Shown: piece by piece, positions 1 through 13,921 of the stretch
How the letters are laid out: the number at the start of each line of letters is the position of its first letter
Position numbering within the stretch: position 1 is the first letter of the stretch
Source: Adiantum capillus-veneris
Taxonomy: Eukaryota > Streptophyta > Polypodiopsida > Polypodiales > Pteridaceae
Assembly (NCBI GenBank): GCA_014529385.2
Contig: CM043966.1
Location: 87,140,087-87,204,086, forward strand
Length of the DNA: 64,000 bases
Reading direction: 5' to 3'
The notes under the pieces: model-generated
Database searches by the model: none
What the model saw: the letters and a program-made list of their open reading frames with translations, nothing else
What the model was told of the DNA's origin: nothing
Translations under genes and position numbers: made by a program

Positions 1-1780
1 GGGAATGTTTGATAGATGCAGCTGACACGCAACCTCCTAGCCGACCACACCTAGCTGAGTCTAAAGTTTTGATGTAATCTATATCATTTTCTCCGAAAAG
101 TCTTGTAAAAGAGATATTATAATTTTTGAGCCGAATTCTATTTATTCATACGTATTTTTTTTATCATGAGCCTAAAAGCCTTGTAAGCTGGCCATTGGCC
201 ATATAAAAAGCCCTAGGTATAAAGCTAAAAGAACCCTTAGCTTGAAAACACATTGTAACATTATCTAAAGATTTTGAAGAGCTTTTGAACGTTGGAAGGG
301 GGGAAAGGGGAAACACACCAAACAACATACACACGCCTCTCTATAGCTCAGATGGAATCACAACACCCCAATCCACTTGAAGAAACACACCAAACGATAG
401 AACTCTACTCCAAACACTCGACTGCGCACATCCAAGCCCACAATCACATACAAAAGCAAAGCTTGTTGCATCTCAACCATCACAATTGATTTTTGATTCT
501 CAACCACATGGAAAACACCTCTCTCTTTCTCCGTGTTTGCACGCACACCAATTGGTTCGGGGGGCTCACACACAGCCTACACACGACGACACCTTTGCAC
601 AAGAGAAGAGAAAAGAAGAAGGGATAGGGGAGACAACACGAGAGACTATGCAATCGAAGCTTCCTTCTTTTCCAATAGGCGATTGGCTATGGTGGAGCAT
701 ACACCAGCACGCTCTCTCAAAGCTCTATCCCCTTCTCTATCCTTTCTGCAGCCTGAAAAGCAGTAGTTTACGAAAACTGAAATATCTTTCGAACGGTGCA
801 GAATTAGCCTTTGTGCATGAGACACAAAACGTCCAAAATAGCATTTTCCTTTAATTCGCGTGGGCCGGCTTTAAAAAAAACACGTTTTGCAAAAATTTTA
901 CAGAATGGGACTTTTCGGCTGTCCATATGCAAAAAAGCTCAGCCACACATCCACTTTCTTTTCTTACCATAAACCACATGCCCTTCACTCCTCCACTTGC
1001 CCTTCATGTCTCAAGATGCTTTTCACATAGAAAACCCTCTTTGAAGCATCGAATCTTCACCTTAGTCCATATAGCCACATAAATCATAAACATCATGAAA
1101 TTCTTCATCAGCACTGGATCTTCACATATGCTTTGAGATCTCGACACACATCTGTAAGCACCTTTGATATTGCTTTTCACGCTTTTTGGTATCCTCACCT
1201 TTTGGCTGGACCAACGTATGATTGTGAGTGGCTACTCAGAGCAACAACTTGTAACTGATTTCTCTTAATCTTGTAATCAAAATTCTATTCCAAGAAGTGC
1301 ATTATGTTTTTTGTCTTATGCCCTTTCATTTAAGTATAATCATTATCAGTTCTACTATGGTTTGCAACTACATGTCAGTGAGCTATATCTACAAATTTGA
1401 GTGCCAAATTGGTTGTTTTATGACATTTTGACCATAGGACACTGTTCCTAGAGCTTAGGGAAACCTATCAAGACTGTTTTGTTGCAATTTCAGGACCTGG
1501 ACCATGATGGATCGGGATTGGTACCTTGTTAGATGACCTCCAAACTTTGTGGATTAGTTCCCTTAGGCCTAATATACCTTCACCTAAAGTTTAGTTGCAA
1601 TAATCCGAGTTCGTTTGGTCGACAAAATTGTGTGACAACCTAGAGCAGTGAGATAGAAATAGGTAAATTTCTCATAGCAGGGAGTGATAGTTTACTGGTT
1701 GTGTTGATAGATTAGTTCACTAGGTTCACTTCTTGAGGTTGACACCCTCAAAGAGTCTCCATGCCCCATCCAAGTCACTT
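1..1780. other. Unassigned DNA, possible decayed LTR
   Basis: No convincing gene is visible. A TATA-like stretch (ATATAAAAAG) near 202 and a TTGTAAC-type sequence near 253 resemble the promoter and polyadenylation parts of an LTR, but no matching second LTR was found in the window. The short frames here have no recognisable domain and are rich in His, Thr and Gln of the kind that arises by chance. Treat it as old, unclassified repeat or intergenic DNA. Confidence 0.35.
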
Positions 1781-1814
1781 CCTTGAGTATTGACATTATG
1801 TTAGTGTCAGATAG

Positions 1815-3714
1815 CTATGCTACAGACGTCCGATCGTGGCGACCCGCTAACAACTTGCGTAGTCTAGGATCACTTCCAAGTGCCTTGTTCCCTGCTTGCA
1901 TCCTTCTTGCACCCCGAGTATTCATACAGAGTATGCCAAGATCCTCATACAAACTCTTCTCAAAACAAACGTTGTCACCATCATCATGACCAACACTCAA
2001 ATTTGGCAGCTTAGGTGCATCATCAACCTTTTCATTCCCTTTTCAGGACTCACTCTACCACTCCATGACTTCTCACTAGGACCTGCACTAGGTGACCCTT
2101 ATGGCCCACTCAAAACCTATGACGATTGTGCACCTGTATTTTTTGCCGCCACAATCTCTCTTACATCAGCCCCTAAATCATCTTTCACATTAGCATACCA
2201 ACTTTCTATCTCATAAAAAACAGCATCTTTGCTCACCCTCTCTTTATCTGTGACGAGATTGTAACACTTGTATCCTTTTTGCTCAAGGGAATAGCTAATG
2301 AACACACATTTTTCTACTTTTAGGTCAAGCTTACTTCTTAGCTCATCCAGCACATGCACATAAGCAATACATCCAAACACTTTAAAATCTGATACATCTA
2401 GATTTTCACCACAAAATTTCTCTTCCGGTGTCATATCATGTACTACAGTCTGCAACCAGTAGGGGTCCCGTTCATGATGTAAACACTTGTAGCAATAGCC
2501 TCAAGCCAATAATTATGAGGCATGTTCTTCTCATTCATCAACGCTCTAGCAACTTTTGTAATGTGCTTGTTCTTTAGCTCAGCAACACCATTTTGTTGGG
2601 GAGTATACCTGCATGAAAACTTTCTCTGAATTCCATGCTTTTTAAAAAAACCAATGAGATGTTTGAGAAATATTTTCCCCCTCCATTTGACCTCAGGAAC
2701 TTTACATGTTTCCCAGTTTTATTTTCAACCATAACCTTGTAGCTGTGAAAGTGCATAAACACCTCATTTTTTGCTTCATGAAATAGACCCATACCTTCCT
2801 CATATGGTCATCAATGAAGCTCACATAATAGCTACATCCACCCATAGATACAGTCTTTGTTGGACCCTATACACATGTATGCACTAAATCCAATCCATTC
2901 CTGCTCACATGCTTATCATGAGGAAATGATACTTTTGTCTGCTTTCGAAACTAACAAGCTTCAAAAACTTTTTGCATTTCAATAAATTTAAATGTTTGCA
3001 AACCTATAACCATCTCTTTAGTTTGCATTGTCTTCAACCTCTACAAATTTACATGACCGATACGCTTGTGCCAAATCTCAATATCTACAACTGCACCTTG
3101 TGCAAACATGACGGCATTCACCTCGGGCACATTTACATCCAAAGTAAACATTTTTCTCACTTTATTTCCTTGCACAACCAACCTTCCATTCTTCTTATGC
3201 TCTTCAACAAAGAGACCATCAGAGTTAAACCTTATATGCAAGCCCTGCTCAACCATCTACCCAACTAAAACAAAATTCTTTGATATTGGGTACATGCACT
3301 ACATCATCCAGGTACTTTGCTTTACCATCTATCATAGACAATGCTACATTTCTTGCATGCATAATGGATGCACATGATCATTCCCAACCTCTACATGACC
3401 AGGACTTTGCAACGTCTGCATTTTTTTAAACCACTCACCATGACTAGTCATGTGATTTGATGCACCAGAATCCACATACCAAACATTATTAGATTTTGCC
3501 ACTTTTGCAGACATAGTATTTAGCATGTACTGCACCACAAATAGCCTCTCAAGCTGATCTATGTTCCTGCTAGTATTGCATAAGTATTTTGTTGCCTCTT
3601 GTTTGGACAGTCACGTTCAAAGTGACCATGTCTTCCACAACCCTAGCATAATACATTTTTGTGTTGATGTATATTGTTATGTTTCACATTTCCATGACCT
3701 CTTAGACTCCCCGT
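1815..3714 (-). pseudogene. Copia-A pol fragment (zinc knuckle, protease, integrase), decayed
   Basis: On the minus strand, from high to low coordinate, the order is that of Ty1/copia Gag-Pol. A CCHC knuckle (GCGRHGHFERDC, about 3600-3660) comes first. A protease with intact DSGASNHM follows (about 3344-3538), then a pre-integrase domain ending in WHKRIGH (3041-3256). An integrase core piece with the degraded motif LRSNGGGKY lies at 2574-2792, and the integrase C-terminal part (SDFKVFGCIAYVHV, FISYS, GYKCYN) at 2117-2455. Frameshifts and stops separate the parts. RT, RNase H and the 3' LTR are missing, so the left end is truncated. The gypsy element starting at 3715 cuts the gene; its 5' part continues at 20733. 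Confidence 0.85.
3711..3714. repeat. Target-site duplication of gypsy element (left)
   Basis: CCGT immediately precedes the TGTC start of the gypsy 5' LTR and recurs right after the GACA end of the 3' LTR (20733-20736). The two copies mark a single insertion into Copia-A. Confidence 0.75.
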
Positions 3715-6437
<2,723 letters not shown>

Positions 6438-6455
6438 TGGTGAGCCCGACGCGAA
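6438..6455 (+). other. Possible gypsy primer-binding site
   Basis: TGGTGAGCCCGACGCGAA begins with the TGG expected of a site complementary to a tRNA CCA end and lies just after the inferred end of the 5' LTR. The tRNA was not identified, so the assignment is tentative. Confidence 0.35.
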
Positions 6456-6827
6456 ACTAAGCTGGGGTGGGAAAATTTTGCAGAGAAAGATGACTACACC
6501 AAGAGGTAGAGATGCAGCAAATGATGCATCAATTTGCTGCCTACATGCAGCAGCAAATAGCAATTTAATTTGCATGAGCGGATACGGAAAGCTTGACAAG
6601 AAGTGACAGAAAAATTGCAGCGGTTCGAAGGTCGCGATGTTTCAAAATATTGTAAAGTTTATGAGCAATCCATGGATGATAATGGGATTGATCATCATGA
6701 AGCAGTTGAAGGTTTCCACTTGATTGTCGTGCCAGAGATTAGGGCTCAAATTAAGGAGATACAGGCTGCACAAGGACCAAATTGGCAGAATTTTAAAAAG
6801 GCATTACAAGAGGTGTATTTCCTTGAA

Positions 6828-7119
6828 GATTCTCAAAGGGTAACTAAGCAGAGTTTTATGAAGTGGATCCAGCAAAAAAAAAAGGATTTATCTGCACGAG
6901 AGCTGCTATGAGAATTTGAAAAGAAATTTGAGTAGCTATTTACAGGAGAGCAGTGGTCATTGAAACCAGAACGGATTCTCAAAGGGTAACTAAGCAGAGT
7001 TTTATGAAGTGGATCCAACAGAAAAAACAAAGATTTATCTGCACGAGAGCTGCAGTGAGAATTTGAAAAGAAATTTGAGCAGCTATTTACAGGAGAGCAA
7101 CGGTCATTGAAACCAGAAT
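6828..7119 (+). repeat. 146-bp tandem duplication in gypsy gag
   Basis: The segment starting GATTCTCAAAGGGTAACTAAG at 6828 recurs at 6974 with only scattered substitutions and a small A-run difference. Period 146 bp is not a multiple of three, so the duplication shifts the Gag frame. Confidence 0.92.
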
Positions 7120-8331
7120 GGATAGAGTTATTTGTCCAAGCTACTGATCCACGGCTTCAAAAGAGCTTGGTGTGAATTGGGTTTAACATCTGATTGGAAG
7201 CTGGTTTTTGAAGCAGTTAACATGATTGTAAAGTAGAAGATGAGGGTGGATAAGCTGATTGTGGTTGATCCCATGGAGACAACGGATGAAGAAATTAAGG
7301 AGAAGTCAAAAAATTAGAGGAGCCTATTCTTGACGAGTTGATCAAAGGTATATAGTAATTAAATCTAAATTTGAAAGCAATTAAGCTTGAAGGGGTAGGC
7401 ACCAAGGGTTCCACTTCAGAGCCCAGGCAACGACCTCCACGCAAGGATTGGGATGACCACTGCATATGGTGTGATAGTAAAGATCATGAACGCAAAGACT
7501 GTGAAGATTTTGATGAAGCTTACAAGAAAAATGGTCTTTTGGAAAGACAAGAAGATTCATCTCAAAGCAACAGGTGAGCTCCGCTTGAATTTTGGGAGGG
7601 GTGGTATGAAGAAGTTAGCGGAGGAGATACAACATAATGTTGCTATGGTAGAAGGAGCTACATAGGGGTTGCAGGTATACAATAATGCAGATGATGAAGG
7701 TGCGAGAACTAAAGATGATTTGTGGCCCTATGCTTTGAAGACTGTAGAAGAATTGGCAAGGTGACCCATGGAGAATTATGTTAGGTTGGGAATTGCATTA
7801 GGGAAACTATAGGATGGGCAGATCCGGTAGATTCACTTTCAGTATACGCATTTATTGCAGGGTCTCAAGCTAATGAAGCCATAGTAGAAGACAAGCGCAA
7901 AAGAGATGAAGATATTGCAGGAACATCAAAAAGAGCAACCAGATCTAGCAGTAAGCAAGATGAAGGGCCTGCTCCCAAACCTACTCTGGAAGTGGTAATG
8001 GAAGAGGCATCAAAAGATAAGAAGAAAGATAAACCCAAGGGACCTTCCTATAAGTTGAAATCTGACATTGAGTTGGCTACAGATCTAAAGAAGGTTTTTG
8101 AAGAGCGCATTCTCAATAGCAAAGTGGAGCTCACATTGGGTGACATCTTGGGAATTTCCAAGCGTGAGTTTTATGAGGAGATTATTGACATTATCAAGAG
8201 GAAATGTCAAATACCAAGTGAGCAGGAACCTGATGCGGTTAAAAGGCAAATGATCCATCACATTAAGTCCATTTTGGATGCTTATGAAAAGGCATTTGAA
8301 GATGAAGAGTCAAAGGCTGTGGCAGTTTCAA

Positions 8332-8336
8332 ATCCA
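8332..8336. repeat. Target-site duplication of Copia-B (left)
   Basis: ATCCA lies directly before the left LTR and recurs directly after the right LTR at 13410-13414, defining a single 5-bp duplicated integration site. Confidence 0.9.
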
Positions 8337-8563
8337 TGTTGGAATTAGGGTTGCAGAGAAACACACACAGCTTGGAGAAGACGAAGGAAGCTCAAGGCAC
8401 ACAATAGAGAGTGTGTTTCTTAGTATGCACTGGAAAGATAGATAGCCCTAGAGTGATGGGCGTATATACAATGCATGGGGAAAAAAACCTCCTAAAGAGG
8501 GAAAAAATGTCCCGGCGGTCCTAGTGTGTTCACACACATCACTACCACATGTATATGGTAACA
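8337..8563 (-). repeat. Copia-B 3' LTR
   Basis: A 227-bp LTR with TGTT...AACA ends, matching 13183-13409 over its whole length. On the coding strand it lies downstream of RNase H. The purine-rich CCAAGGGGGATT just inside it (about 8564-8576) serves as polypurine tract. Confidence 0.95.
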
Positions 8564-8638
8564 AATCCCCCTTGGAGTGATGCGGTGAACGAGAGCTGGC
8601 ACATGAATAAAGGGAAGTGTTATGCCCTGAGAACATGA

Positions 8639-9148
8639 TCAGTCCACAAAGGGGAGTAAGCCCAAAGCTTTGCGGAAAGCTTCAAGCTTCTCACGAGACA
8701 ATGCCTTTGTGAAAGGATCTGCAAGGTTATCCCGTGTTGGCACATAAGCCAAGCTGATCTCTCCTGCTGAGAGCCTCTCCCTGACATAGTGGTAATGCAC
8801 CTCAATGTGCTTTGTGCGAGCATGAAAAACTGGGTTCCTCGCAACTACCAATGCACTCTGACTGTCAGTGTAGATAGTGTTGGCAGTGTCCTGTCCAACA
8901 CCCAAATCAGCCATAAGGCGTCTAAGCCATACACACTCAACCGTAGTTGTGAAGACTGCCCTGTACTCAGCCTCACAACTCGAAGTGGCCACAATAGGTT
9001 TCTTCTTGCTCAACCATGATATACATGAACTGCCAAGCATGAAACAAAAACCACTTGTGGACACTCGCGTGTCAAAACAACCAGCCCAATATGAGTCCAA
9101 AAAAGCATGTAAGCCTGGCGGCAATGATCCCCCCTTGGGATAAAACAA
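8639..9148 (-). pseudogene. Copia-B RNase H
   Basis: Ty1/copia RNase H, which would degrade the RNA strand during cDNA synthesis. About 169 codons with DSYWAGCFDTR (first acidic residue region), CEAEYRA (catalytic Glu), YTDSQSA (catalytic Asp), the HIEVHYHYVRE block and the terminal LADPFTKAL motif. It overlaps the RT frame by about 140 bp in another frame, so a frameshift separates the two domains. The stop codon lies about 75 bp before the LTR. Confidence 0.9.
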
Positions 9149-10326
9149 GCCAAAATGTAAAGTGCCACCAAGGTAGCAGAAAATCCTCTTTCAGCCTGCC
9201 AATGCTTAGACCCTGGGCTATGCATAAATCTGCTGACCTGTGAGACTGCAAACTGACTCAACTTCAAACCTGTTTCCATGGGAGTGGCAATAGGTTTGCA
9301 ATCCTCAAGTCCAAACTTACATAGCAATGTTTCTATGTAACTTTTCTGACACAAAGCAATACCACCATCACACTTCTTAAACTGTATACCCAAGTAATGA
9401 TGCAACAGCCCCAAATCTTTCATCTTGAAAGTAGCATTCAAATCAGCCTTAAATTCAGCAATATGTCTCTCACTTGGTCCAGTGATCAGCAAATCATCGA
9501 CATAAAGAACCACAATGAGAAGTACATCATCCTCACACTTTACATACAATGTGCTTTCTGTTGGATTGTTATGAGAGCCTCGTTTCACCAAATGAGTGTC
9601 AGCTTTCCCATACCAAGCAAGAGGAGATTGCTTCAACCCATACAAAGCCTTCTTACATCTGCACACTTTGTCCTCTTGTCCCTTTATGACAAAACCACGA
9701 GGCTGCGTTACATAAACTTCCTCAAATATGTCACCATTCAAGAAAGCAGTAACAATTTTTGATTGATGTACATCCCAACCAAAATGAGCTGCCAATGCAC
9801 ATAGAAAATGCACAGTAGTCATACGACAAGTGGGAGCAAAAGTCTCTTCATAATCAATGCCTTTCTGTTGTGCATAACCCTTTGCAACAAGTCGAGCCTT
9901 ATGGCGATCGATCTCACCATCCGGATTGCGTTTTAACTTGTAAACCCACTTCGTACCAATGGCCTTTTTGCCAGGAGGCAAATCACATAAAGCCCATGTG
10001 TCATTTTCTATAAGTGCATCATATTCTGATTGCATGGAAGCCATCCAATTTTCTGAATTATGTACTTCATCAAAAGACAGAGGCTCCTCAACATCATGTA
10101 AGCTAGACACAGCCAAAGCATAAAAATCTGATGCATAGGATGCATGGCGAGAGCCTGAACGAGTACGACTAGACAAAGGTGCATCCAATTTACTGTCACG
10201 CAAAGTGTGCACCAGCCATTTTGGCATACCTCTAGCCTGCTCATTTTCAGCCCTTTCCTCATCAAGTACGTCATGTACATCTGCATCAGTAATAGGATGA
10301 TCTAAAAAATTTTCAGAAACCCCCAT
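9010..10326 (-). pseudogene. Copia-B reverse transcriptase
   Basis: Copia RT with KARLVAKGYAQQ, DYEETFAP, ALYGLKQSPLAWY and the catalytic YVDDLLI motif; GLLHHYLGIQ follows. The segment after LKLSQ jumps straight to FAVSQVSRFM. The region of roughly 35 residues that normally lies between them in copia elements, with LMYAM and TRPDI, is missing, which looks like an internal in-frame deletion. A frameshift then leads out of the RNase H frame. The upstream boundary with integrase (10327-10412) also needs a frame change. Confidence 0.92.
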
Positions 10327-10412
10327 AGGCTATACATTTGCCTCATTGGAACTTACATTCGTATTTCCATCACTGAAAAGAGGCAACAAAGTGTCATAAA
10401 TGTCCTGTGAGC

Positions 10413-10793
10413 TTACATTACTGTCTCTAGTACATACAGCAAGGGCTGAACAGAATCTTCCACAAACACTACATCCCGAGAAACCAGAATACGTTTTGTT
10501 TGCGGATGATACAACTTGTAACCTTTGCTTTCAACACTATATCCAACAAAAATATAGTTGACAGCCTTATCATCCAATTTTTTGCGTTGCACTTGTGGCA
10601 CCAAAGCATATGCCAAACAGCCAAAAACACGCATGTGCTCAATAGAAGGCTTTCTATCATGCCATGCTTCATATGGAGTAATAGACTGCAAAGCTTTCGT
10701 AGGACACCTGTTAAGTACATAAGTGGCACACATGATGGCCTCAAGCCAAAAAGAATGCGGCAAAGCTTGACTTTTGACCATACATTGTACCAT
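10413..10793 (-). pseudogene. Copia-B integrase, C-terminal half
   Basis: A frame of 126 codons containing the copia integrase block YVLNRCPTKAL...TPYEAWHDRKPS...RVFGCLAY and FVGYSVESKGYKLY. It continues the integrase of the upstream frame, but a 1-nt shift near 10835-10850 separates them. Confidence 0.9.
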
Positions 10794-10798
10794 TTCCG

Positions 10799-12820
10799 TC
10801 AGTGACCTGTTTTTCCTCTCAGCAACACCATTTTGCTGAGTTTATAAGGCACTGTACATTGGTGTTTTATCCCATGACTAGCCACGAATGCATTAAATTC
10901 ATGAGACATATACTCCCCCCCTCGATCGGAACGGAGAGTGCCCATAATACATTTCAAGACATTTTCAGCCATAGCCAAAAATTGTTTGAAGCACATAAAA
11001 ACTTCGAACTTCGCTTTAAGCGGAAGTACCCATGCATGCCTGGAGTAATCATCAATGAAAGTCACGAAGTACAGGTAATTGCCCAAGGATGGAGTTTGCA
11101 TGGGCCCGCAAACATCACTATGCACAAGCTGCAACCTGCATGTGGCCCGAACTGAACCATCCTTTGGAAATTTAGAACGCTGCATCTTACCCAAAATACA
11201 GCCTTCAAAAACATGTTTGATAGGTGCTTCAAGAGGCGGCAAAGAAGCAACCATATCAGATTTCTGCAAACGCAGCAAACTGGCAAAATTCAAATGACCA
11301 AAACGTGCATGCCAAAGTTTTGCATCTGAAATAGCCCTTGAATCTGCAACAGCATTTGCAAAATTTTGTCCACACTTGTCATACAAAGTGAGCTTATACA
11401 GCCCACGGCACCAAAGGCCAGATGCAACAATTTCATCACCAAAACTGAGATCATGAACTGTACATCTGTCATCCACAAATTTGACTACAAGTCCAAGTCT
11501 AGCAAGTGCAGATACAGACAAGAGATTCTTCTTGATCCCAGGTACATAAAGTGCATCAACAAGTGTGAAAGAATTTCCATTAGCAGCAGTAAGCACAATC
11601 TTTCCAACTCCCTGAACTGGATAAGAGGCATTGTTTGCACAAGTGACTGAATTCCCATGAGGGACAGACTCGAGAGTGGTAAACAATTCACGATGTGAGC
11701 TAATGTGCTTTGTAGCACCACTGTCGAAATACCACACATGTGAATCTGCAGCAACTGACAAGCATGCATCATGGACAACAGGATTGTAAGTGCACTCTGT
11801 GCTAAAAGCCCATTCTGCATCAACATCAGCATTACAGTCTCCTTTCACAAAAGACTCAACAATGGCTACATTTGTAGTGGAACCCGCATTTGCAGTGGAA
11901 CCACCCTCTTTCTTCTTAGCCTCTTTGGCCTTCAACTTAGGACACGACTTGATCAAGTGATCATTAGCTTTACAATAATGGCAACACATCTTCTTTTTGC
12001 CCTTGTCACCAGAATTTCCAGATGAAGTGTTGTCAATAGAAGCATTAGGAACAGTATTTTTGCCACTCGCATTAGAACCATAAGAAGTGGCTGCATTGTT
12101 GTTACCACCCTTTCTTTGAGAAGCAATAAAAGCCTGTTGAACTGCATGCTGCCTAGTCCTGTTTTTTTTGGAAAGTGACTCTTGCAACAGCAATGTGCAT
12201 AATGCATCAAACTTGACAACTTCTGGATTTCCTTGGGTCATCAGTCTCCAAGTACTAGCAAAAGTCTGGTAAGAATCTGGTAAGGCATCAAGAACAGTCT
12301 GCACAAGGGAACTGTCTGAATTGACTTCTCCAGCAGAAATAAGTTGCTCATTGATATCCTTGACACTAGCAAGGAAAGTGTCCATATCATCTTCCTCATG
12401 CATAATCTTTGACTCCAGCTCTTTACGCAGCAAAGCAATTTTCGCCTCATTGCGACTTGCATAAAGACCAGCCAAAATATCCCAAGCTTTTTTTGCAGAT
12501 TTCGTTGAACGGATGTGAGGAACAATGGTGCACTTCACAGACAACACAATCAATGCATGAGCCTGCGCATCCTTAACATCCCAACGAGCTTGTTTTGCCG
12601 TAGGCAAAACAACTCTAGCAGCAAGACCTGCAACATCCTCAACATCGCCTACATCCTCAGAACTAGGACGTACATCAATGCCCTGCACAATGTTCCAGAT
12701 GCCCTTTGACACAAGAACATGTTGCATCATAGAAGCCCACATAAGGTAGTTGTCCCCATCCAACCTGTCCTCAGCAGCAGCAAACATCTTGAACACATCT
12801 GTGTTGTTGTTGTCAGCCAT
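10799..12820 (-). CDS. Copia-B Gag-protease-integrase (N-terminal) polyprotein frame
   Basis: An open frame of about 673 codons from the ATG at 12820 (MADNNNTDVFKMF). The upstream in-frame ATG at 12880 is less likely, because MADNNN is the usual kind of copia Gag start. Order: Gag with WDVKDAQAHALI and the UBN2-type region; a CCHC-like knuckle CCHYCKANDHLIKSC; protease with DSGATKHIS; a pre-integrase domain ending WHARFGHLN; and an integrase core with HSDVCGPM, FIDDYSRHAWV and SDRGGEYMS (first two catalytic Asp). The frame ends where a small indel disrupts the NGVAERKNR-type block that carries the catalytic Glu. The protein is therefore truncated and nonfunctional for integration. Confidence 0.9.
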   Translation of the reverse strand: MADNNNTDVFKMFAAAEDRLDGDNYLMWASMMQHVLVSKGIWNIVQGIDVRPSSEDVGDVEDVAGLAARVVLPTAKQARWDVKDAQAHALIVLSVKCTIVPHIRSTKSAKKAWDILAGLYASRNEAKIALLRKELESKIMHEEDDMDTFLASVKDINEQLISAGEVNSDSSLVQTVLDALPDSYQTFASTWRLMTQGNPEVVKFDALCTLLLQESLSKKNRTRQHAVQQAFIASQRKGGNNNAATSYGSNASGKNTVPNASIDNTSSGNSGDKGKKKMCCHYCKANDHLIKSCPKLKAKEAKKKEGGSTANAGSTTNVAIVESFVKGDCNADVDAEWAFSTECTYNPVVHDACLSVAADSHVWYFDSGATKHISSHRELFTTLESVPHGNSVTCANNASYPVQGVGKIVLTAANGNSFTLVDALYVPGIKKNLLSVSALARLGLVVKFVDDRCTVHDLSFGDEIVASGLWCRGLYKLTLYDKCGQNFANAVADSRAISDAKLWHARFGHLNFASLLRLQKSDMVASLPPLEAPIKHVFEGCILGKMQRSKFPKDGSVRATCRLQLVHSDVCGPMQTPSLGNYLYFVTFIDDYSRHAWVLPLKAKFEVFMCFKQFLAMAENVLKCIMGTLRSDRGGEYMSHEFNAFVASHGIKHQCTVPYKLSKMVLLRGKTGH

Positions 12821-13165
12821 GGTAAATGCTACACTTGATGTGAAAACTGCCCGAAAATAGGAGAAACGGAGTGGGAACAACCTGTGCTATATAGCACAAA
12901 CCGTAGAAGACTATAAGGCACCTGTGATGAAGAAAACGGCACTGACAAAAATTCTGCACAAAATGATGAAATAGCGTGTGCAGTATTGCATGTACTGGAA
13001 ACGTAGGCCGAAATGAGCCCAAATCAAAATTTTGAGCAAACCAAGCTCTACGAGCTATCTCAAAATATTTGTCGACCTACGAACACTCGCCAAAGCTCAC
13101 TGAAATCGGAGAAAGTGAGCAGGCATGTGCTAGAGCAGCTGGCGACTAAGCCCGGGAAGACGTGA

Positions 13166-13180
13166 CCTGCTCTGATACCA
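13166..13180 (-). other. Copia-B primer-binding site
   Basis: On the minus strand it reads TGGTATCAGAGCAGG, complementary to the 3' end of plant initiator tRNA-Met, two bases inside the 5' LTR. Confidence 0.92.
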
Positions 13181-13182
13181 AT

Positions 13183-13409
13183 TGTTGAAATTAGGGTTGC
13201 AGAGAAACGCACACAGCTTGGAAAAGACGAAGGAAGCTCAAGGCACACAATAGAGAGTGTGTTTCTTAGTATGCAATGGAAAGATAGATAGCCCTAGAGT
13301 GATGGGCGTATATACAACGCACGGGGGAAAAAACCTCCTAAAGAGGGAAAAAATGCCCCGGCGGTCCTAGTGTGTTCACACACATCACTACCACATGTAT
13401 ATGGTAACA
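13183..13409 (-). repeat. Copia-B 5' LTR
   Basis: A 227-bp LTR, the partner of 8337-8563. It lies upstream of the coding region on the minus strand and would hold the promoter. It is followed on the plus strand by the right ATCCA duplication (13410-13414). Confidence 0.95.
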
Positions 13410-13921
13410 ATCCAATCATATCTGAGGTAAGGCATGCTCATTTTAATGACGATGGATATGAGGAAGTTGTGCCCAGGAGTCATTTTTCTAGGACTCATTG
13501 GGCCAGAGCAAGGACAGAAACCATTGTGAAGCTTGGGGACATTGAAGAGCCAGTTTTAGCACTTGTGGACCATGGATCAGAAATCAATCTTATGGCAAAG
13601 ATCTTGCACAAGAAAGGAAAATGGCCTATTGATGTTGATCAAGGTTGGCGGATTCAAGCTACCAATATGCTTCCAGAGGATCTTTATGGTGCATGTGCAA
13701 ATGTTAAGGCAACAATTGGGGATGTTTGTGATGCACAAAACTTTTTTATACAAGAGCATTCGTCCTATCCACTCATACTGGGACAACCCTATATTACGGT
13801 TGTGCGCATGGAAACAAAGGTGTTAGGTGATGGCTCAGCATATGCAAGGATCCGAAGCAGGGATAGTAAAAGGACTGTTCAACTTTTGACTATGTGTAGA
13901 ACATGCCAGAAACAAAGATAG
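13410..13921 (+). pseudogene. Gypsy aspartic protease region
   Basis: The gypsy frame resumes after Copia-B. ALVDHGSEINLM occupies the position of the aspartic-protease active site (usually D-S/T-G, here D-H-G), followed by a PLILGQPY block. The enzyme would cleave the Gag-Pol polyprotein as a dimer. The frame ends at 13921. DHG may be a family variant rather than a fresh mutation. Confidence 0.75.

Larger units (their letters stand above)
6489..8336 (+). pseudogene. Gypsy Gag and linker region, broken
   Basis: Gag starts near ATG 6489 and is broken by frameshifts. A capsid-like segment at 6603-6911 includes RFEGRDVSKYCKVYEQ. A CCHC zinc knuckle (CIWCDSKDHERKDC) lies at about 7465-7506. A Lys/Glu-rich segment (7992-8336) contains the SDIELATDLKKVFEERILNS type of sequence found between Gag and protease in plant gypsy elements. 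A 146-bp direct duplication (6828-6973 and 6974-7119) repeats part of the capsid region and adds stops. The frame is cut at 8336 by Copia-B and resumes at 13410. It would act as the nucleocapsid/capsid precursor if intact. Confidence 0.8.
8337..13409 (-). mobile_element. Copia-B: Ty1/copia LTR retrotransposon, 5.07 kb
   Basis: Complete structure on the minus strand, with 227-bp LTRs (8337-8563 and 13183-13409), TGTT...AACA ends and an ATCCA target duplication. The primer-binding site is complementary to initiator tRNA-Met, and a polypurine tract lies next to the downstream LTR. Gag-protease-integrase is one long open frame, followed by integrase C-terminal, RT and RNase H segments in different frames. 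By eye the LTRs differ at about 8 of 227 positions, mostly transitions, so this is the youngest of the three nested elements. It is inactive through frameshifts and an internal deletion in pol. It is inserted in the gypsy coding region. Confidence 0.95.

Noticed and set aside
292-854. Overlapping small frames at the left edge, some over 100 codons
   Set aside because: Low-complexity composition, no domain, overlapping frames and no supporting signals.
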